This document shows, in pieces, positions 6,069-6,566 of a stretch of 6,566 nucleotides of DNA (positions are counted from its first letter, which is position 1; each line of letters starts with the position of its first letter). Both the position numbers and the translations under genes were made by a program. The stretch lies in contig JBAWVO010000343.1 of NCBI GenBank assembly GCA_037147235.1, positions 1 through 6,566 on the forward strand. The letters run 5' to 3'. This DNA comes from JANXQG01 sp037147235. Its GTDB lineage: Bacteria; Planctomycetota; Planctomycetia; Pirellulales; Thermoguttaceae. The notes under the pieces were generated by a model that saw only the letters and a program-made list of their open reading frames with translations, ran no database searches and had not been told where the DNA came from.

Positions 6069-6178
6069 GGCTCATCCGGTTTTAGGTAATTGTAGGTTGG
6101 GCTTTAGCCCGACAATCCACGGTTTATCGGCGACGGGCTAAAGCCCATCCTACCGTCGCGCCTAAAACCGGAAGAGCC
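6069..6178. mobile_element. MITE-like element B with 8-bp target-site duplication
   Basis: This 110-bp element has 18-bp terminal inverted repeats with one mismatch: GGCTCATCCGGTTTTAGG at 6069-6086, against 6161-6178, which reads GGCTCTTCCGGTTTTAGG in complement. It is bounded exactly by the 8-bp direct repeat atcaaact (6061-6068 and 6179-6186). A second inverted repeat inside pairs 6092-6111 with 6134-6153 at 19 of 20 positions around a 22-base loop; its arm GTAGGTTGGGCTTTAGCCCG is a type I recall as very common between planctomycete genes. The GGCTCTTCCGG-like ends and 8-bp duplication fit an ISL3-family transposase supplied in trans. It encodes nothing. It lies between the radical SAM gene and the SUMF1-like gene, ending about 85 bases before the start of the latter. 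Confidence 0.82.
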
Positions 6179-6202
6179 ATCAAACTTCATGTTAGTCATT
6201 GG

Positions 6203-6219
6203 CCGCTGTGGTTCAGCGG
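6203..6219 (+). other. Small perfect hairpin in the leader of the SUMF1-like gene
   Basis: CCGCTG (6203-6208) and CAGCGG (6214-6219) form a 6-bp perfect stem with a 5-base loop, about 43 bases before the chosen start codon. A TAAAAT at 6237-6242 resembles a -10 box but has no good -35 partner. Its role is unknown. Confidence 0.3.
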
Positions 6220-6262
6220 GAGCATCGCCGGGCCAGTAAAATCTCTTATGGAAAGACACTTT

Positions 6263-6566
6263 ATGAGAAACTTCGTGATTGGTTGCGTGTTGCTTTTCGC
6301 AATGGCGGGGCCTGCTTTGAGTGAGACGAAAGACCCGCCGAAAGGATTGGCGGTAGACTTGGGCGGTGGGGTGAAGTTGAAGCTGACGCTCATTCCGGCG
6401 GGTGAGTTCAAGATGGGTAGTGAAGAGTCGGCGGAGGCCACGGCTGCCTTTATCGAGAGCGAGCATCCGCAGCACCGGGTTCGGATCACGAAGCCGTTTT
6501 ACCTGGGTACGTACCACGTCACGCGGGGCCAGTTCCGGCAGTTTGTCACCGACACGGGGTACAAGA
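6263..6566 (+). CDS. Secreted SUMF1/formylglycine-generating-enzyme-like protein (N-terminal part)
   Basis: About 101 residues are visible before the window ends; the family usually runs to roughly 250-350. Residues 1-20 form a signal peptide (MRN, hydrophobic stretch, then ALS before Glu21). The SUMF1 fold begins at LTLIPAGEFKMGS (41-53) and continues with EHPQHRVRITKPFYLGTYHVT (67-87) and GQFRQFVTDTGYK (89-101), the standard opening of the family. True formylglycine-generating enzymes convert a sulfatase cysteine to formylglycine. Many bacterial members of this fold, especially secreted ones in planctomycetes, are not enzymes of that kind and are of unknown role; the catalytic cysteines would lie beyond the window. 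An ATG at 6248, in frame and five codons earlier, is an alternative start; 6263 is preferred because GGAAAG (6250-6255) precedes it at a suitable distance. No sulfatase gene is in view. Confidence 0.8.
   Translation, partial: MRNFVIGCVLLFAMAGPALSETKDPPKGLAVDLGGGVKLKLTLIPAGEFKMGSEESAEATAAFIESEHPQHRVRITKPFYLGTYHVTRGQFRQFVTDTGYK

Noticed and set aside
6069..6178. Interpretation of the long palindrome as a simple rho-independent terminator
   Set aside because: No T-run follows on either strand, and the exact 8-bp flanking duplication is better explained by transposition.
6263..6290. Lipoprotein signal (VIGC) in the SUMF1-like protein
   Set aside because: The cysteine is at residue 8, before the hydrophobic core, so it is not in the position of a lipobox; an ordinary signal peptide ending ALS fits better.

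Overview
The window looks like chromosomal DNA of a planctomycete, most likely of the Pirellulales type. This is inferred from three things: a pentaheme cytochrome matching ActA of alternative complex III, large secreted proteins (a glycoside-hydrolase-like protein and a SUMF1/formylglycine-generating-enzyme-like protein), and short palindromic intergenic repeats of kinds I remember as abundant in such genomes. No database search was possible.

Layout. On the minus strand, an alternative complex III cluster enters from the left edge: actA (47-706) overlaps by ATGA the first codons of a probable actB (1-50, cut by the window). A divergent gap (707-1163) holds a nested palindrome, candidate promoters in both directions and a 111-bp MITE-like element. 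On the plus strand follow a secreted glycoside-hydrolase-like protein (1164-3749), a cobalamin-binding-domain radical SAM protein (4093-5976) and the N-terminal third or so of a secreted SUMF1-domain protein (6263 to the right edge).

The four complete or partial genes of recognisable family are all known types, and they do not form an obvious single pathway. The respiratory genes are transcribed away from the others, and the three plus-strand genes are separated by gaps of about 290-340 bp with their own repeats and candidate promoters, so they are probably not one operon.

The most notable content is non-coding. Every intergenic gap carries a nested inverted-repeat element of 110-119 bp (752-870, 1034-1144, 3755-3864, 6069-6178). 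Two of them begin and end with GGCTC-type terminal inverted repeats and are bounded exactly by 8-bp direct repeats (taaaaaac and atcaaact). That is the signature of transposition by an ISL3-like transposase acting on a non-autonomous element. Each carries a different inner palindrome. One was inserted directly in front of the ribosome binding site of the glycoside-hydrolase-like gene, where it would place a strong RNA hairpin next to the translation start. No CRISPR array, tRNA, rRNA or complete insertion sequence was seen.
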